A DNA stretch of 64,000 nucleotides from Gp6-AA40 sp963772955 (GTDB lineage Bacteria; Acidobacteriota; Vicinamibacteria; Vicinamibacterales; UBA2999), in NCBI GenBank assembly GCA_963772955.1, contig CAVYZF010000011.1, forward strand, positions 372,001 to 436,000, read 5' to 3'. A program made the translations under genes and the position numbers. The notes under the pieces were generated by a model. It was not told the DNA's origin. It saw only the letters and a program-made list of their open reading frames with translations, and did no database searches. Positions 42,792-51,899 of the stretch are shown here, one piece after another (within the stretch, counting starts at the first letter, position 1; each line of letters starts with the position of its first letter).

Positions 42792-45227
42792 ATGTCGTCG
42801 TTGCTCAGGGACATCCGTCACTCTGTACGCGCGCTCAGACAGAGTCCGGGATTCACGGTCGTTGCGATCCTCACGCTGGCCATCGGCATCGGCGCCAACA
42901 CCGCGATCTTCAGCTTCGTGGACTCGATGCTGCTCCGGCCGCTTCCCTACCCCGACGCCGATCGCATCGTCCGCGTCATGGAAAAGCCGCCCAGGGGTGA
43001 GCGCAACGGCATCTCGACGCTGAACTTCCTGGACTGGCAGAAGGACAACACCGTCTTCAACTTCATGTCAGCTCAGACCGGTGACCTCGTGACGCTGACA
43101 GGCGGTTCCGAACCCGTTCAGCTCAGAGGCGGCCTGGTGTCTGCGGACTACTTCAAGGTCTTTGGTGCCGAACCGGCAATAGGCCGAACGTTTCTTCCCG
43201 GTGAGGATCAACTCGGCAAGAACCACGTAGCCGTCATCACGTATGGCGTATGGGTCAGCCAGTTCGGCGCCGATCCATCCATCGTCAATCGCACCGTGCT
43301 TCTGAACAACGAGCCGAACACAATCGTCGGCGTCTTACCCGCGACGAGTGCGTTCGACCGCGCGCCGGTACAGATTTGGCGACCGCTGGCGTTCAAGCCG
43401 TCGAACATGACGCGCGACTTCCACTGGATGATTTCGTTTGCCAGGCTGAAGGACGGCGTGACGCTCGCGCAGGCGCGGGCCAACATGGACGCGATCGGCA
43501 AGCGCATCGAGAACGACTTCCCCGCCTCGAACAAGGGCTGGGGCGTGGTTGTGGAACCGTACGCGGAGACTCTCATCAACCAGCAGGCTCGAACGATCAT
43601 CCTGCTCCTCATCTCATCGACCGGCTTCCTCTTGCTGATCGGCTGCGCCAACCTCGCGAACCTCGCGCTGGCGCGCGGTGTGTCACGAGAGCGCGAGGTC
43701 GTCGTGCGAGCCTCGCTTGGCGCCGGGCGCTGGGATCTGATCAGGCAATTCCTGACGGAGAACGTCCTCCTCTCGATCTGCGGTGGGTTGTTCGGACTGG
43801 CGATCGGCTACGGGCTCATGAAGGCGATGGGCTTGATGCTGCCACCGTTCACGCTCCCACGCGAAGTCAACGCGAACATCGACGGCCGTGTTCTTCTATT
43901 CACGGCCCTCGTCTCGGTCGTCACCGGCATTCTTTTCGGGATGGCACCCGCGCTTCAGGCCACCAAGCCTGATCTGGCGGCAGCGATGAAGGAGGAAGGC
44001 CGTGGCTCGAGCGGCGGCGCCGGAAGACGTCGTCTTCGCGATTCGCTGATCGTCGTTGAAATCGCCCTCGCGTTCATGCTGCTCGTCGTGTCCGGGCTCA
44101 TGATGCGCAGCTTCGTCGGTCTCCTCAACATCGATGCTGGCTTCGACTCGACCAACCTCCTGACAATGCGGCTCCCGATGACCGTCGAGCAGTTTCCCGA
44201 TCCCGAACAACTGAATCGCTACTTGCGCGAGGTGCGCACGGCGGTTGAAGCGGTGCCGGGTGTGCGGGAAACAGCGTTGAGCTGCGCGGCGCCGATGCAG
44301 GGTACCTGTTATGGCATGCCGATGCAGGCGGCAAACAAGCCACTCGTCGAGCTCGCGCGGCGGGACGGTGGCTTCTACAAGGTGGTGAGCCCTTCGTACT
44401 TTTCGACGCTGGGGATCAAGCCGGTCAAAGGCCGGCTGCTCGCCGACACGGATACGAGTCATTCACCGCCTGTGCTGGTGATGAACGAGCGGATGGTGAA
44501 ACGCTTCTTCCCCGACGCGGATCCCATCGGACAACGCCTTTTGATCCAGAAGATCGTCCCCGGGAAGACCGAATTGGGCGCCGACATCGCCTGGGAAGTC
44601 GTCGGCGTCATCGCCGACGAGAAGATTGGTGGTCCTGAGGATGTCCAATCGGCCGGGGTGTATGTCTCCAACGAACAAACCCCGGTCTATGGGATCGTCC
44701 TCAATGTCCGCGCCAGCCTGAACCCGCTGACGCTGCAGACTCCGATCACGGCGGCGATTCGCAGCGTCAACAAGGACCAGGCGATCGCCGACGTGCGCAG
44801 CGTGGATCAGATCAGGGATCAATCGATGGGCGGCCGTCGTCTCGTCTCAGTCCTGCTCGGGACGTTTGCCACCGTTGCCCTCATCCTCGCTGGCCTCGGG
44901 ATTTACGGCGTGATCTCGTACACCGTCGCCCAGCGCACGCGCGAGATCGGGATTCGCGCGGCGCTCGGGGCGACGGAGCGAAGCCTGCTGCGATTGATCC
45001 TCGATCGCGGCGTTCGCTTGACGTTGATTGGACTCGCCATCGGCGTCGGCGGCGCGATTGGACTCACGCGCCTGATGGCGACACTGCTCTTCGGTGTCGG
45101 CGCGCGTGATCCGATGACGATGGTGTCGGTGGGCGTGGTTCTGGCTGGCGTGGCGATCATGGCGTCGTACGTGCCAGCGCGCCGCGCCACGCGCGTGGAC
45201 CCGGTGGTCGCCCTACGCTACGAGTAG
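42792..45227 (+). CDS. MacB/FtsX-like ABC transporter permease (ADOP type without prefix)
   Basis: 811 residues, same domain order as the gene at 38051 but without the N-terminal prefix: SPGFTVVAILTLAIGIGANTAIF, LNFLDWQKDN, GCANLANLALARGVSREREVVVRASLGAGRWDLIRQFLTE, late GLGIYGVISYTVAQRTREIGIRAALGA and YVPARRATRVDPVVALRYE. Strong ribosome site GGGGGGAGG. No ATPase or PadR next to it. Efflux role inferred from the family. Confidence 0.9.
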   Translation: MSSLLRDIRHSVRALRQSPGFTVVAILTLAIGIGANTAIFSFVDSMLLRPLPYPDADRIVRVMEKPPRGERNGISTLNFLDWQKDNTVFNFMSAQTGDLVTLTGGSEPVQLRGGLVSADYFKVFGAEPAIGRTFLPGEDQLGKNHVAVITYGVWVSQFGADPSIVNRTVLLNNEPNTIVGVLPATSAFDRAPVQIWRPLAFKPSNMTRDFHWMISFARLKDGVTLAQARANMDAIGKRIENDFPASNKGWGVVVEPYAETLINQQARTIILLLISSTGFLLLIGCANLANLALARGVSREREVVVRASLGAGRWDLIRQFLTENVLLSICGGLFGLAIGYGLMKAMGLMLPPFTLPREVNANIDGRVLLFTALVSVVTGILFGMAPALQATKPDLAAAMKEEGRGSSGGAGRRRLRDSLIVVEIALAFMLLVVSGLMMRSFVGLLNIDAGFDSTNLLTMRLPMTVEQFPDPEQLNRYLREVRTAVEAVPGVRETALSCAAPMQGTCYGMPMQAANKPLVELARRDGGFYKVVSPSYFSTLGIKPVKGRLLADTDTSHSPPVLVMNERMVKRFFPDADPIGQRLLIQKIVPGKTELGADIAWEVVGVIADEKIGGPEDVQSAGVYVSNEQTPVYGIVLNVRASLNPLTLQTPITAAIRSVNKDQAIADVRSVDQIRDQSMGGRRLVSVLLGTFATVALILAGLGIYGVISYTVAQRTREIGIRAALGATERSLLRLILDRGVRLTLIGLAIGVGGAIGLTRLMATLLFGVGARDPMTMVSVGVVLAGVAIMASYVPARRATRVDPVVALRYE

Positions 45228-45890
45228 CGCACGCGCGCGTTCTTCGAGGGAACTCAGACGTCGCTCGAGATCGACGCGCGCGATCTCGAGCGCCTCGTCC
45301 TTCGTTCCGCTGGCAACCTCGATCGGCTCACCGACAACAAGCGCCACGGTGCTGAACGGCTTCGGGATCTGAGTCTGATCCCAGCTTCGCATGCTCCAGT
45401 GGGATGAGGCCTCGAGGTGAAACGGCAGTAACGGGTTGCCCGTGTGGGCCGCGAGCCATACGGCACCAGGTTGTGCGACTCGCGCCGGACCGCGAGGACC
45501 ATCGAGCGTGAAGCCAGCAGGCCTGCCCTCTCGCATGTTCCGCACGAGCTGATGCATCGCCTTTAGCCCGCCGCGGCTGGTCGAGCCCCTTGCCGTTCCG
45601 TAGCCAAACCGCTCGATGATGCGGGCGATCCACTCGCCATCGAAGTTCTCGCTCGTGATGACGACGATGCCGCGGCGCCGGAAATACCAGGTCGCCGTCA
45701 GGATGCGGCCGTGCCAAAAGCCCATCACGGGCTGACGGCCGGATGCGACGATGGCGTCGTAGTGATGCAGACCCTCGACGCGCCAGCGCAGCGTGTGGCC
45801 GAGGATATTCATCAGCGGATAACCCAGCCCCGCGATTGCCGCAGCCTCAAATCGCTTCCGGCGTGAAGCGCGCCACGTATCAATAGCCAA
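45213..45890 (-). CDS. Lysophospholipid/lipid A acyltransferase-like protein (DUF374)
   Basis: About 225 residues. Motifs: VMGFWHGRILTATWYFRRRG (acyltransferase His in an unusual HGR context), ITSENFDGEWIARIIERFGYGTARGS, GFTLDGPRGPARVAQPGAVWLA. The DUF374 family transfers acyl groups at the inner membrane. Start uncertain: no ATG fits. TTG 45890 is taken here; the open frame reaches ATG 45935, but those codons come from an 8-base repeat array. Tail to tail with the permease (15-base overlap). Confidence 0.78.
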   Translation of the reverse strand: MAIDTWRASRRKRFEAAAIAGLGYPLMNILGHTLRWRVEGLHHYDAIVASGRQPVMGFWHGRILTATWYFRRRGIVVITSENFDGEWIARIIERFGYGTARGSTSRGGLKAMHQLVRNMREGRPAGFTLDGPRGPARVAQPGAVWLAAHTGNPLLPFHLEASSHWSMRSWDQTQIPKPFSTVALVVGEPIEVASGTKDEALEIARVDLERRLSSLEERARALLVA

Positions 45891-45895
45891 AAAGT

Positions 45896-45927
45896 CTCTG
45901 TGCCTCAGTGCCTCGGTGTCGTACTCA
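45896..45927. repeat. Four 8-base CTCNGTGC units
   Basis: Exact 8-base steps at 45896, 45904, 45912 and 45920, the first three CTCTGTGC, CTCAGTGC and CTCGGTGT. Single direction only. Same word family as 37585-37667. Covers the gap between the acyltransferase and ETF-QO genes. Confidence 0.7.
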
Positions 45928-47577
45928 CATGCCATTGTACTGAGGCCCGCCGCCTCCTTCAGGCGGGACCCAGGTGATGACTTGGTACGGATCCATGATG
46001 TCGCACGTCTTGCAGTGCACGCAGTTGGAGGCGTTGATCTGCAAGCGCGGAGGCTTACCGGCTTCGCGGACGATCTCGTAGACGTTCGCCGGGCAGAAGC
46101 GCACGCACGGGTGACCGTATTCCGGGCCGCAGATCGAACTGCACACCTCGGTCTGCACCAGCAGATGCGACGGCTGATCTTCGTCGTGTGACGTGCCCGA
46201 GTAGTGCACGTTGGTCACCTTGTCGAACGTCAGTTTCCGATCGATCGTCGTCGCGTTGCTGGTTCGCGAGGCGGGTACGTCGAGGCCGTAATACCACGCC
46301 AGCATCTTCATGCGCTTGTGTCCGGGTTTGCCGTGCAGGTTCTCGAACCAGCGTCCGCCGGTGGCGAGCGTCAGTCCTGAGAACATGAGGCCCGCCAGGA
46401 GACCGTAACCAAACGCCTGATGGACGTTGCGCACGGGATACAGCTCGGCGCGCACCGGTCCTGCGTCGATCTTGTCCTGATAGCGCTTCAGGCTCGCGGC
46501 GGACGTGTCGCCTTCGCGAATGGACTCGAACGCCGCCTCGGCAGCGAGCATCCCCGTCCGCATCGCGAGGTGAATACCCTTGAGCCGCATCGAGTTGAGA
46601 AACCCGCCCGCGTCACCCGCTATGAGGCCGCCATCCATGTATGTCTGCGGGATGGTGTTCCAGCCGCCTTCGGGCAATGCCTTCGCGCCGTACCGAATCA
46701 GCGAACCATCCTTCAGCAGGCTCGCGACGAACGGATGCTGCTTGAAGCGGTTGAAAGCCATGTGCGGATCGAAGAGCGGATCGTGGTAGTCGAGCCCGAC
46801 GACGAAGCCCAGAGAAACGCGGCGTTGCGGCATCGCGTAGATGAACCCGCCGCCAAATTGATCCTGCAGGAGCGGATACCCGAGGGTGTGAGTCACGGTG
46901 CCAGGCTCGATCCGGCCTTCAGGGATCTCCCACAGCTCCTTGAGTCCGATGGCGTACTGCTCCGGCTCCTTGTCATTCGCGAGATCGAGCCGCTGCACGA
47001 TCTCCTTGGTCAGGTTTCCACGCACGCCATCGCAGAAAATCGTCACTCTGGCGTGGATGTCGACACCCGGCTCGAACTCGCTCTTCTTCGATCCATCCCT
47101 GGCGATGCCGCGCTCGCCGGTCCTGACGCCGGCCACGCGCGAGCCATCGAACAGCACCTCGCGCCCGGGGAATCCCGTAAACAGATCGATGCCCTCCTTC
47201 TCGACCTGCTCCGCCAGCCACTTGACCAGAGCGTTCAGCGAAACAATGACGTGACCGTGGTTTTGCAGCGGAGGAGGGACGATCGGAAACGGGAGCTTCG
47301 ACTTCTCTGTCAGGAGATAGACGTGATCGCGATGGACGGGAACGGCGAACGGTGCCCCCTTCGCCTCGCAATCCGGCATCAACTCGCGGAGAGCCGACGG
47401 ATCCAGCACCGCACCTGACAGCGAGTGCGCTCCCGCGTCGCGCGCCTTCTCGAGCACGGCGATGGACAGCGGTTCGCCGCCGCCCGCCTTCTGCAGTTGC
47501 GCGAGACGAAGCGCAGCCGACAGCCCGGCGGGGCCACCGCCGACGATCAACACGTCGACTTCGAGAGTCTCGCTCAT
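45925..47577 (-). CDS. Electron transfer flavoprotein:ubiquinone/menaquinone oxidoreductase
   Basis: 550 residues. Takes electrons from reduced ETF and passes them to the membrane quinone pool. FAD site VDVLIVGGGPAGLSAALRLA at the start. Middle GGWNTIPQTYMDGGLIAGDAGGFLN. C-terminal 4Fe-4S site NCVHCKTCDIMDP with a further Cys earlier (CPANVY). Encoded next to etfB-etfA; with the menaquinone genes downstream, the acceptor is probably menaquinone. TAGACT box 9 bases before the ATG. Confidence 0.93.
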   Translation of the reverse strand: MSETLEVDVLIVGGGPAGLSAALRLAQLQKAGGGEPLSIAVLEKARDAGAHSLSGAVLDPSALRELMPDCEAKGAPFAVPVHRDHVYLLTEKSKLPFPIVPPPLQNHGHVIVSLNALVKWLAEQVEKEGIDLFTGFPGREVLFDGSRVAGVRTGERGIARDGSKKSEFEPGVDIHARVTIFCDGVRGNLTKEIVQRLDLANDKEPEQYAIGLKELWEIPEGRIEPGTVTHTLGYPLLQDQFGGGFIYAMPQRRVSLGFVVGLDYHDPLFDPHMAFNRFKQHPFVASLLKDGSLIRYGAKALPEGGWNTIPQTYMDGGLIAGDAGGFLNSMRLKGIHLAMRTGMLAAEAAFESIREGDTSAASLKRYQDKIDAGPVRAELYPVRNVHQAFGYGLLAGLMFSGLTLATGGRWFENLHGKPGHKRMKMLAWYYGLDVPASRTSNATTIDRKLTFDKVTNVHYSGTSHDEDQPSHLLVQTEVCSSICGPEYGHPCVRFCPANVYEIVREAGKPPRLQINASNCVHCKTCDIMDPYQVITWVPPEGGGGPQYNGM

Positions 47578-47586
47578 TCGATACGC

Positions 47587-47592
47587 AGTCTA
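47587..47592 (-). promoter_or_regulatory. -10-like box TAGACT, 9 bases before ETF-QO
   Basis: Minus-strand TAGACT at leaderless distance from ATG 47577; gives ETF-QO its own possible promoter after the etfA hairpin. Confidence 0.35.
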
Positions 47593-47626
47593 CGACAGCG
47601 CAGGGCAGGTCTTGATGTGGAGACCC

Positions 47627-47696
47627 GCCGGGTCCACCCCTCGACGGCGCTCGGGGTGCCCTGAGCGTAGTCGAAGGGCACAGAACAGGACCCGGC
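47627..47696. terminator. GCCGGGTCC / GGACCCGGC hairpin abutting the etfA stop, copy 3
   Basis: Perfect 9-base arms at 47627-47635 and 47688-47696. The longer loop holds a second stem TGCCCT (47657-47662) with AGGGCA (47675-47680) around a GAGCGTAGTCGA core. The right arm touches the etfA TAG at 47697, as in copies 1 and 2. Confidence 0.65.
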
Positions 47697-48659
47697 CTAC
47701 GGCTTCTCGAGTTCTGTGACGAGCGCGGGAACGATTTCGAACAGGTCTCCCACGATCCCGTAGTCGGCGACCTCGAAGATCGGCGCGTCGGCGTCCTTGT
47801 TGATCGCCACGATCGTGCGGGCGCCCTTCATGCCGACGAGATGCTGGATGGCGCCCGAGATGCCGAGTGCCACGTAGAGCTTGGGCGCGACGGTCTGACC
47901 CGAGCTGCCGATCTGGCGATCCATCGGAAGCCATCCGCTATCGCAGATCGGCCGCGACGCGGCGATCTCCGCAGCCATCGCCTTCGCGAGCCGTTCGGCG
48001 ATGGCGATGTTCTCCTGAGACTTGATGCCGCGACCCACCGCAAGAATCCGGTCGGCCTGCCCGAGATCAACCGCTTGTTTCGCTTCCTTGAACGGCGCTT
48101 CGGGAGTCTGACGAATGGTTGACGCGTCGATGTCGACAGCCACAGGAGTCACCGGGCCTGCGTTGCCACGTTTCACCGCATCGGCGCGAAAGGCGCCGAT
48201 CTGAATCGTGACGCAACGCGGGCCATCGCCCTGGTGACGCACTTCCGCTGACAGCTTGCCCTGGAACATCGGCCGCGAGAACGTCGCACCTGCGCCGGTG
48301 CCGTTGATGCCGGTCACATCGGTCATGAGTGTGCCACTGATTCGCAACGCCGCCACGGGAGCATAATCACGAGTCTGGTAGGTGTGCGGGAAGAGCACGT
48401 ACGCCGGCTTCACTGAGGCAACGACTTGCTGGACGGCAGCAGCGAATGCGTCCGGAGTGTAGACCGCAAGCGTCGCGTGCTCGACGAGCAGGACCTCGCT
48501 GACTGCGCCAGCCAACTCCTGGGCAGACGCGCCGACGGACTGCCCGAGCACGACTGCCGTGATTGGATCGGCTCCAGCCAGCGCCTGTGCGGCAGCCACC
48601 GTTTCCAGCGTCGCACGATTCAGCTTGCCGTCGCGCTGCTCGGCAACGACGAGAATCAC
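47697..48659 (-). CDS. etfA: Electron transfer flavoprotein subunit alpha
   Basis: 320 residues. Binds FAD and pairs with EtfB. N-terminal MILVVAEQRDGKLNRATLETVAAA, C-terminal FAD domain with ILAVGRGIKSQENI, PICDSGWLPMDRQIGSSGQTV and LYVALGISGAIQHLVGMKGARTIVAINKDADAPIFEVADYGIVGD, all strongly typical. Overlaps etfB by 4 bases (ATGA). Confidence 0.96.
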   Translation of the reverse strand: MILVVAEQRDGKLNRATLETVAAAQALAGADPITAVVLGQSVGASAQELAGAVSEVLLVEHATLAVYTPDAFAAAVQQVVASVKPAYVLFPHTYQTRDYAPVAALRISGTLMTDVTGINGTGAGATFSRPMFQGKLSAEVRHQGDGPRCVTIQIGAFRADAVKRGNAGPVTPVAVDIDASTIRQTPEAPFKEAKQAVDLGQADRILAVGRGIKSQENIAIAERLAKAMAAEIAASRPICDSGWLPMDRQIGSSGQTVAPKLYVALGISGAIQHLVGMKGARTIVAINKDADAPIFEVADYGIVGDLFEIVPALVTELEKP

Positions 48660-49438
48660 AGCGCGCGCGCCTCCTCACGCAGGCGGCGCACAAGCTCTTT
48701 TGCCGCTTCGGGCGCCGAGCCGGCGATCATGTGTGTCTGCTTGCTCCGAGTCGGCAGCGCCAGCGCCACGATCTGCTGCGTTGCGGCCAGCCCACCGGCG
48801 AGTGGGACCTTCCTGATCTCTTTCTTCTTGGCGGCCATGATGCCCTTGAGCGTCGCATAACGAAGCTGGTTGATGCCGCTCTGAATCGTGAGCAGCGCTG
48901 GCAGCGGCATGGCAATCCACTGGAACCATCCGCCTTCGAGCTCGCGCTTCACGCGCAGACGGCCCGCCTGCCCTGCGCTTGTCGAAGTGTCGATCTGGAC
49001 CTCCATGATGATCGTCGAGTGCGGGATCTGCAGCCGCTCGGCGAGCATCACGCCGACCTGCGCGTGGCCTTGATCGTCGGACTGCAGCCCCGTCAGCACC
49101 AGATCGAAGCGCTCGTCAGCCATGGCCGCGGCGAGCGCGGCCGAGGTGACGGCGGCATCGGCGCTCGCAAGCGACTCATCCTCGACGTGAATCGCCCTGT
49201 CGGCTCCGCGCGCAAGCGCCTCACGGATGACCTGCTGCACGCGTGCCGGACCGGCGGCGCATACGACCACTTCCCCGTTGTGTTTCTCGCGCAGACGCAG
49301 CGCTTCCTCGAGCGCGTATGCGTCCGGCTCGTTCAGCTCGTAACTGGCATCCTGCTCGCGAATCCACGTCTTCGCGTCGTTCAACCGGGGCTGCCACTCG
49401 CGGGTCGGCACTTGCTTGATGCAGACGGCAATCTTCAT
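48656..49438 (-). CDS. etfB: Electron transfer flavoprotein subunit beta
   Basis: 260 residues from ATG 49438. Pairs with EtfA to collect electrons from acyl-CoA and other dehydrogenases. MKIAVCIKQVP, then YELNEPDAYALEEALRL, DLVLTGLQSDDQGHAQVG, and LRYATLKGIMAAKKKEI in the recognition loop. First gene of etfB-etfA-(ETF-QO). Upstream is a 160-base GATT-type repeat array, which must also hold its promoter. Confidence 0.95.
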   Translation of the reverse strand: MKIAVCIKQVPTREWQPRLNDAKTWIREQDASYELNEPDAYALEEALRLREKHNGEVVVCAAGPARVQQVIREALARGADRAIHVEDESLASADAAVTSAALAAAMADERFDLVLTGLQSDDQGHAQVGVMLAERLQIPHSTIIMEVQIDTSTSAGQAGRLRVKRELEGGWFQWIAMPLPALLTIQSGINQLRYATLKGIMAAKKKEIRKVPLAGGLAATQQIVALALPTRSKQTHMIAGSAPEAAKELVRRLREEARAL

Positions 49439-49440
49439 AG

Positions 49441-49596
49441 CAATCAATCAATTATTGATTAAGTGATCTTTGATTGGCGATTCGTCGTTGATTGGTGAGT
49501 TCTGATTGTCGATTTCGCCTCAACCAATCACCACATCAACGATCCTCAATCAACAACGATTCAACAATCGAAGATCGTCAAATCGACAATTGAGCA
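49441..49596. repeat. Inverted arrays of 7-base GATTNNN units
   Basis: GATT/GATC-led units at 49465, 49472, 49479, then 49490, 49497, 49504 and 49511 in 7-base steps (one 4-base slip). From about 49520 to 49593 complementary ...ATC units recur in 7 to 8-base steps, for example AACGATC and CTCAATC. Markedly AT-rich. The only DNA between etfB and fabF, so the etf promoter probably lies within it. Confidence 0.8.
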
Positions 49597-49598
49597 CA

Positions 49599-50840
49599 CT
49601 ATGACTCGTATCGCTTGAACAGCAGCGTGGCGTTAGTCCCGCCAAAGCCGAACGAGTTCGACAGCGCATACGTGATCGGCATCTTGCGCCCGGTATGCGG
49701 CACGTAGTCGAGATCGCAATCGGGGTCGGGATTCTGGAGATTGATCGTCGGCGGCGCGACCTGGTGGTACACGGCAAGAGCCGAGATGCCGGCCTCGAGT
49801 CCCCCGGCTCCACCGAGCAGATGACCCGTCATCGACTTGGTCGACGAGATCGCCATCTTGTAGGCGTGATCCCCAAAGCACTTCTTGATCGCCATGGTCT
49901 CGAGGCGATCGTTATACGGCGTGGACGTTCCGTGTGCGTTGACGTACTCGACCTGATCCGGCCGGATGCCGGCTTTCCTGATCGCCATTTTCATCACGCG
50001 GACAGCCCCCTCGCCGTCTTCGGATGGCGCGGTGATGTGGTAGGCGTCCGCTGACGTCCCGTAGCCCACGACCTCGGCGTAGATATGGGCGTTCCTGCGC
50101 CGGGCACACTCGAGCTCCTCGAGGATGACGATGCCGGCGCCCTCGCCGATGATGAAGCCATCGCGATCGCGATCGAATGGACGACTGGCCCCGCGCGGAT
50201 TCTCGTTGTTCGTCGAGAGCGCCCGCAGCGCGGCGAACCCGCCGAGGCTCATCGGCGTGATGGCGGCTTCCGATCCTCCGGCGATCATCGCTTCAGCGTC
50301 ACCGCGCCGGATGATTTCGTACGATTCGCCGATCGCGTGCGCCGACGCGGAGCACGCCGTGCACGTTGCGAGGTTGGGCCCCTTGGCGCCGAATCGAATC
50401 GACACCTGACCGGACGCGAGGTTGATGATGGCCGAGGGAATGAAGAACGGCGAGATCTTCCTCGGACCACCGTTGAGCAACGCACTGTGCTCGCGCTCGA
50501 TCGTCTGGAACCCACCGATGCCCGAGCCGATGAAGACGCCGACGTCCGGCGCGTTCGACTCGGTAATCGCCAGCTTGGAGTCGTCCATCGCGAACTGCGA
50601 GGCCGCGATGGCGTACTGAATGAAGACGTCCATCTTCTTGACGTCTTTCTTCTCGACGAAGTCGAGAGCGTCGAATCCCCGCACCTCCGCCGCGATCTGT
50701 GCTGCGTACCCGGTGACATCGAACTTGGTGACCCGATCGACGCCGCTCGTCCCGACCAGAAGCGATGTCCAGTTGGCCTCCGTCCCGATGCCGAGCGACG
50801 ACACCAGACCGATGCCGGTGATGACGACCCGCCTGCTCAA
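49599..50840 (-). CDS. fabF: 3-oxoacyl-ACP synthase II
   Basis: 413 residues. Extends acyl-ACP by condensation with malonyl-ACP. Catalytic triad: Cys163 in TACSASAHA, His in NAHGTSTPYND, His in KSMTGHLLGGAGG; C-terminal SNSFGFGGTNATLLF. Last gene of the fatty-acid operon, after acpP. Confidence 0.97.
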   Translation of the reverse strand: MSRRVVITGIGLVSSLGIGTEANWTSLLVGTSGVDRVTKFDVTGYAAQIAAEVRGFDALDFVEKKDVKKMDVFIQYAIAASQFAMDDSKLAITESNAPDVGVFIGSGIGGFQTIEREHSALLNGGPRKISPFFIPSAIINLASGQVSIRFGAKGPNLATCTACSASAHAIGESYEIIRRGDAEAMIAGGSEAAITPMSLGGFAALRALSTNNENPRGASRPFDRDRDGFIIGEGAGIVILEELECARRRNAHIYAEVVGYGTSADAYHITAPSEDGEGAVRVMKMAIRKAGIRPDQVEYVNAHGTSTPYNDRLETMAIKKCFGDHAYKMAISSTKSMTGHLLGGAGGLEAGISALAVYHQVAPPTINLQNPDPDCDLDYVPHTGRKMPITYALSNSFGFGGTNATLLFKRYES

Positions 50841-50864
50841 TACCCCTCCGTTACCTCTGGCGCG

Positions 50865-51107
50865 CTACTTCTTGCTCTTCGCGTGCGCCTCGATATAGTC
50901 GATCGCTTCCTTGACGCGGGTGATCTTTTCGGCATCCTCGTCCGGAATCTCGATCCCGAACTCCTCCTCGAACGCCATCACGAGCTCCACGGTATCGAGC
51001 GAGTCAGCTCCGAGATCGTCGACAAACGACGCATCCGGCGTCACTTCTTCTTCATCGACGCCCAGCTGCTCGACGATGATGCTCTTCACCTTGTCTGAAA
51101 CCGCCAT
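50865..51107 (-). CDS. acpP: Acyl carrier protein
   Basis: 80 residues, acidic, four-helix ACP. Ser36 in DLGADSLDTVEL carries the phosphopantetheine arm. Full length, between fabG and fabF as usual. Confidence 0.97.
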   Translation of the reverse strand: MAVSDKVKSIIVEQLGVDEEEVTPDASFVDDLGADSLDTVELVMAFEEEFGIEIPDEDAEKITRVKEAIDYIEAHAKSKK

Positions 51108-51122
51108 TCAATCCTCCGATTC

Positions 51123-51155
51123 GGTTGGTGGTTGGTGGTTGGTCATCCACCAACC
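51123..51155. repeat. Three GGTTGGT units facing one ACCAACC
   Basis: Exact 7-base repeats at 51123, 51130 and 51137, then the complement at 51149. Lies between fabG and acpP. It could form a hairpin in the operon mRNA. Confidence 0.7.
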
Positions 51156-51158
51156 GAG

Positions 51159-51899
51159 CTACATATACATGCCGCCGTTGACGGCGATCACCTGACCTGT
51201 AATATACGCTGCCTCATCCGACGCGAGAAAGCACACGGCGGATGCAATGTCCTGCGGTGTCCCCAGCCGCTGCAACGGAATCAGCGAGTTCCACTCCGCT
51301 TGCGCCTTTTCCGCCACTGCCTTCGTCATATCGGTGTCAACCAGGCCAGGCGCCACGACATTGACCGTGACATTCCGTGACGCCACTTCGCGCGCGAGCG
51401 CCTTGCTGAAGCCGATAAGCCCAGCCTTCGACGCTGCGTAGTTTGCCTGACCCGGGTTGCCCATCTGCCCCACAACGGAACTGATGCTGATGATGCGACC
51501 GGAACGCTTCTTGATCATCGGCTTCAGCACGGCATGCACGCAGGTGAACGCCGCCGTCAGGTTCGTCGCGATCACATCGTCCCATTCCTCGCGCTTCATG
51601 CGGAGCATGAGCTGATCGCGGGCGATCCCCGCGTTGTTCACCAGGATGTCGATGCGGCCATGACGTGCCATGACGCCGTCGACCAGTGCTTCCACCGAGC
51701 GTGTATCGGTGACGTCCAGCGACGCGACCTCGGCCTGCCCCCCGGCGGCCTTGATGGCCGCGACGGTGCCGGCCGCGTTGTCGCCGCGCGCCGCGCCCAC
51801 GACGTGGGCGCCCAGGCTGGCAAGCGCTTCGGCAATGCCGCGTCCGATGCCGCGGGACGCACCGGTAACGATCACGACCTTCTGACTCAGATCGAACAT
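51159..51899 (-). CDS. fabG: 3-oxoacyl-ACP reductase
   Basis: 246 residues, short-chain dehydrogenase. NADPH site VTGASRGIGRGIAEAL, NNAGIARDQLM, catalytic Ser in ISSVVGQMGN and Tyr-x3-Lys in YAASKAGLIGF, end YITGQVIAVNGGMYM. Overlaps fabD by 13 bases. Confidence 0.96.
   Translation of the reverse strand: MFDLSQKVVIVTGASRGIGRGIAEALASLGAHVVGAARGDNAAGTVAAIKAAGGQAEVASLDVTDTRSVEALVDGVMARHGRIDILVNNAGIARDQLMLRMKREEWDDVIATNLTAAFTCVHAVLKPMIKKRSGRIISISSVVGQMGNPGQANYAASKAGLIGFSKALAREVASRNVTVNVVAPGLVDTDMTKAVAEKAQAEWNSLIPLQRLGTPQDIASAVCFLASDEAAYITGQVIAVNGGMYM

Noticed and set aside
37700..45227. Genomic island or transposon around the permeases
   Set aside because: No integrase, transposase, tRNA junction or target-site repeat. 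Codon use looks like the neighbours.
49441..49596. Origin of replication (AT-rich, repeated words)
   Set aside because: No DnaA-box consensus and no dnaA, dnaN or parA nearby. The words follow the heptamer pattern seen elsewhere.
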